Below, piece by piece: positions 5,688-7,229 of a DNA stretch of 7,229 bases. The DNA is from Anaerolineae bacterium. GTDB taxonomy: Bacteria > Chloroflexota > Anaerolineae > JACIWR01. The position numbers were made by a program, and so were the translations under genes. Each line of letters starts with the position of its first letter. Position 1 is the stretch's first letter. The stretch is taken from contig JAGGZG010000171.1 of the NCBI GenBank assembly GCA_021162125.1, positions 1-7,229 of the forward strand, read 5' to 3'. The notes beneath the pieces are model-generated. The model was not told where the DNA came from and did not search any database. It saw only the letters and a list, made by a program, of their open reading frames with translations.

Positions 5688-6590
5688 TCACGTCCAAAGA
5701 ATCATCGCCACGCCCACCATCGCAGCCACTGTCCCGACGATGGCCCGTTGGCTGATGCGCTCTTTGAAAATCCAATGCACCAGTGGCAGCAGAAGTACCG
5801 GGCTCAACGACATCAACGTGGAGGCGATACCCACGTGTGTCAACTGCACCGCCGCCAGGGAAAGCGTCATGCCAACGAACGGCCCCGCCAACGATCCGCC
5901 CACGATGGCCCGGCGTGCCCGCCGGTTACGCAGGCCCTCGATGGTAGGGCGGACCTGGCCCTGGGCCAACGCCCACAGCCAGATCACAACCGCCGCCACC
6001 GACACACGGATCAGGCTCGCCGAAAGCGCCGGGAAGCCACCAGCCATCCCTTGCTTGGACAGGATCAGCCCCAACGCTTGCCCGAACGCGCCGCCAATCC
6101 CGCACAGCACACCGATGACGTAGTTCCTGGGATCGCTGTTCGCAGGACCCGAGTTGCCCCGTTCCGAAACCACCCACGCGACGCTGCTTAAGGTCACGAT
6201 GACCGCGCCGATTTCCACCAGGCTCAACGTTTCGTCCAAAAAGACCCAGGCCAGCAGGGTACTGATCACCGGCGCTAACGTCATCAACAACATCGAAAGG
6301 CGCGTCCCGATCAGGGTAAAAGCGTAGAACAACAGCCCATCGCCCATCACCAGCCCGATAATCGCCGACGATCCCAACCACCCCCAGCGGGATAGTTCCA
6401 CGTGGACCGGCAACACCTCGCCTTGCAGCAGTAAATGAGCGATTGCCAGGAACGGCATCGCCAGCAGTAACCGGACCCTGTTGACAAGCCTGGAACCGAC
6501 CTGCTTACCCGCAACCGTAAAAAGAAGGGAGGTGAATGACCAGCACACGGCTGTGATTAGCGCGACAATTTCACCCAGATAAGCGTTCAA
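5688..6590 (-). CDS. EamA/DMT-superfamily transporter (ten-helix permease)
   Basis: A 300-residue integral membrane protein, the usual length for a two-repeat EamA (RhaT/YdcZ-like) permease of the drug/metabolite transporter superfamily. Two homologous halves are visible. Residues 5-140 open with GEIVALITAVCWSFTSLLF and contain LAPVISTLLAWVFLDETLS; residues 157-298 open with VIGVLCGIGGAFGQALGLIL and contain SLSPVLLLPLVHWIFKERIS. In each half, a P-x-x-x-x-L helix followed by an acidic residue (D119-E120, E277) is the family hallmark. It sits in the cytoplasmic membrane and probably exports or imports a small metabolite; the substrate cannot be told. The start is a TTG (6588-6590) with a strong SD GAGGTGAGG (6598-6606) 7 nt upstream; the next in-frame Met, residue 45, would delete the first helix. 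It follows the thioesterase in the same direction but behind a hairpin. I see no functional link to the RAMP operon. Confidence 0.9.
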   Translation of the reverse strand: MNAYLGEIVALITAVCWSFTSLLFTVAGKQVGSRLVNRVRLLLAMPFLAIAHLLLQGEVLPVHVELSRWGWLGSSAIIGLVMGDGLLFYAFTLIGTRLSMLLMTLAPVISTLLAWVFLDETLSLVEIGAVIVTLSSVAWVVSERGNSGPANSDPRNYVIGVLCGIGGAFGQALGLILSKQGMAGGFPALSASLIRVSVAAVVIWLWALAQGQVRPTIEGLRNRRARRAIVGGSLAGPFVGMTLSLAAVQLTHVGIASTLMSLSPVLLLPLVHWIFKERISQRAIVGTVAAMVGVAMILWT

Positions 6591-6597
6591 AACCAGA

Positions 6598-6606
6598 CCT
6601 CACCTC
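6598..6606 (-). promoter_or_regulatory. Shine-Dalgarno deciding the TTG start of the EamA gene
   Basis: GAGGTGAGG on the minus strand, 7 nt before the TTG at 6588-6590. It justifies the non-ATG start, because the first internal ATG (residue 45) would remove transmembrane helix 1. Confidence 0.6.
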
Positions 6607-6629
6607 TCCTGCGGGCGTTGCAGCCCCAG

Positions 6630-6674
6630 AAAAATGATCGTAGCCTCCCGCAGGTTCGGAGCCTGCGGGAGGCT
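6630..6674 (-). terminator. Strong hairpin with downstream T-run after the thioesterase gene
   Basis: A perfect 13-bp GC-rich stem, AGCCTCCCGCAGG (6642-6654) and CCTGCGGGAGGCT (6662-6674), closes a 7-nt loop. On the minus strand it begins 18 nt after the thioesterase stop codon. It is followed, after 7 nt, by TTTTT (6630-6634). The position and stem strength fit a rho-independent terminator, although the T-run is further from the stem than usual. It could also partly attenuate transcription into the EamA gene, whose start is about 40 nt further on. Confidence 0.65.
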
Positions 6675-6692
6675 GCTCCGCTGCACAAGGAT

Positions 6693-7118
6693 TTATGAGA
6701 GGGGTACGTTTGGCAGAAGGACGAATGTCCCCACTCCGTGCCCAATCCAACGGCCTTGTCCGTCGTACAAACGCATCTCCACGATGTCCTGACGCTTGCC
6801 GTGCTTGAGCAATCGCCCGACAGCGCGAAGAGACGTGCACCTGGCGGGCTCAAGGAAATGGATGGACAACTCAGAGGTCGCCACCCAACAGGATATGTCA
6901 CGTGCTGCGGCGGAAGTGAACCAGCCAGCGTTATCAAGCATCGTGGCGTACACGCCCCCGTGGATCCCGCCCAAGGCGTGATCCAGATTCGGGTTGTAAG
7001 GGAGGTCAATGACTGCATTGGCCTCGTCCGTGAACGAGAGCTTCATGCCAAAGTAGCGCGCGATCGGAGCATGCTCGTTGAACAGTTGCAGAAGTTCTTT
7101 GATGCGTTCAGTCTGCAC
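6693..7118 (-). CDS. PaaI-family hotdog-fold thioesterase
   Basis: A 141-residue soluble protein, the typical size for a single hotdog (4HBT) domain. The signature GGIHGGVYATMLDNAGWFTS (residues 50-69) contains the H53-G-G55 motif and the D62 position on the central helix, which in PaaI/YbgC-like enzymes position the acyl-CoA thioester for hydrolysis. An N-terminal helix (1-17) and a strand series ending VGTFVLLP complete the fold. The likely role is cytoplasmic hydrolysis of an aryl- or acyl-CoA; the substrate is unknown. The start is a GTG (7116-7118) with SD GGAGG (7128-7132) 9 nt upstream; the next Met (residue 25) would remove the first helix and strand. It is followed by a terminator-like hairpin, so it is probably monocistronic or the end of an operon that begins outside the window. 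Confidence 0.9.
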   Translation of the reverse strand: MQTERIKELLQLFNEHAPIARYFGMKLSFTDEANAVIDLPYNPNLDHALGGIHGGVYATMLDNAGWFTSAAARDISCWVATSELSIHFLEPARCTSLRAVGRLLKHGKRQDIVEMRLYDGQGRWIGHGVGTFVLLPNVPLS

Positions 7119-7162
7119 GGTCTTTCGCCTCCGTCCCTAACATTACAACCATATTTGGCATT

Positions 7163-7215
7163 GGGGCCAGTCTCCTGGCCCCGGCGGGACATATGCGTTA
7201 ACTTAAGGCCGCCGG
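7163..7215. repeat. Two adjacent or alternative inverted repeats upstream of the thioesterase
   Basis: GGGGCCAG (7163-7170) and CTGGCCCC (7175-7182) form a perfect 8-bp stem with a 4-nt loop. CCGGCGG (7181-7187) and CCGCCGG (7209-7215) form a second 7-bp stem. They share bases 7181-7182, so they could compete. Neither has a T-run on either strand. They lie in the 111-bp stretch before the thioesterase start, which may hold the terminator of an upstream gene outside the window or a leader structure. I see no convincing promoter here. Confidence 0.4.
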
Positions 7216-7229
7216 GAAAGGCCCTCACC

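Noticed and set aside
5534..6191. Plus-strand open frames over the transporter gene
   Set aside because: Their proteins are rich in Arg, His and Pro with no fold signature, while the minus strand encodes a clear EamA permease over the same bases.
1..7229. CRISPR array
   Set aside because: I saw no set of regularly spaced direct repeats anywhere; the only repeat-like element (254-281) is a single copy.
1..7229. tRNA, rRNA or insertion sequence
   Set aside because: No cloverleaf, rRNA-like segment, transposase frame or terminal inverted repeat pair was seen.

Overview
The window is a dense, GC-rich bacterial chromosome or metagenomic contig. Sampled coding stretches run at about 58-68% G+C, but the first ~200 bases are near 41%. 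Every gene I can support lies on the minus strand. The mix of a multi-RAMP fusion protein, a zinc-ribbon protein and a Cas6-like protein suggests a Chloroflexota-type or similar environmental bacterium, but no gene here fixes the taxonomy.

Right part (about 5690-7229, read right to left): a PaaI-family hotdog thioesterase with a GTG start is followed by a strong hairpin. Next comes a ten-helix EamA/DMT-type transporter with a TTG start. These are ordinary housekeeping genes and mark the flank of the locus.

Centre (about 429-5621): a near-consensus sigma-70 promoter (TTGACC, 17 bp, TATACT) lies just after the transporter and drives a compact three-gene operon. The first gene encodes a 1072-residue fusion of at least three RAMP (Cas7-like) domains with a long helical segment between the first and second. 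The second encodes a 296-residue protein with a zinc ribbon that I do not recognise. The third encodes a 336-residue protein whose C-terminus has the glycine-rich signature of PF10040 Cas6-type crRNA-processing RAMPs. The genes overlap by 17 and 26 bp, so they are very probably co-transcribed and translationally coupled. There is no Cas10, Cas1, Cas2, recognisable ancillary nuclease or CRISPR array in the window.

Left edge (1-428): a 232-bp spacer with a palindromic hairpin, then the start of an AT-rich gene of unknown function that runs off the window.

Interpretation: the operon looks like a minimal single-protein-effector type III-like system. A Cas7-Cas7-Cas7 fusion would act as the RNA-guided RNA-binding effector, the Cas6-like protein would mature guides, and the zinc-ribbon protein is an unknown partner. 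It resembles Cas7-11/gRAMP in concept but differs from the classic type III-E layout: it is shorter, has a separate Cas6-like gene, and no TPR-CHAT gene is seen. This is the part of the window most worth following up.
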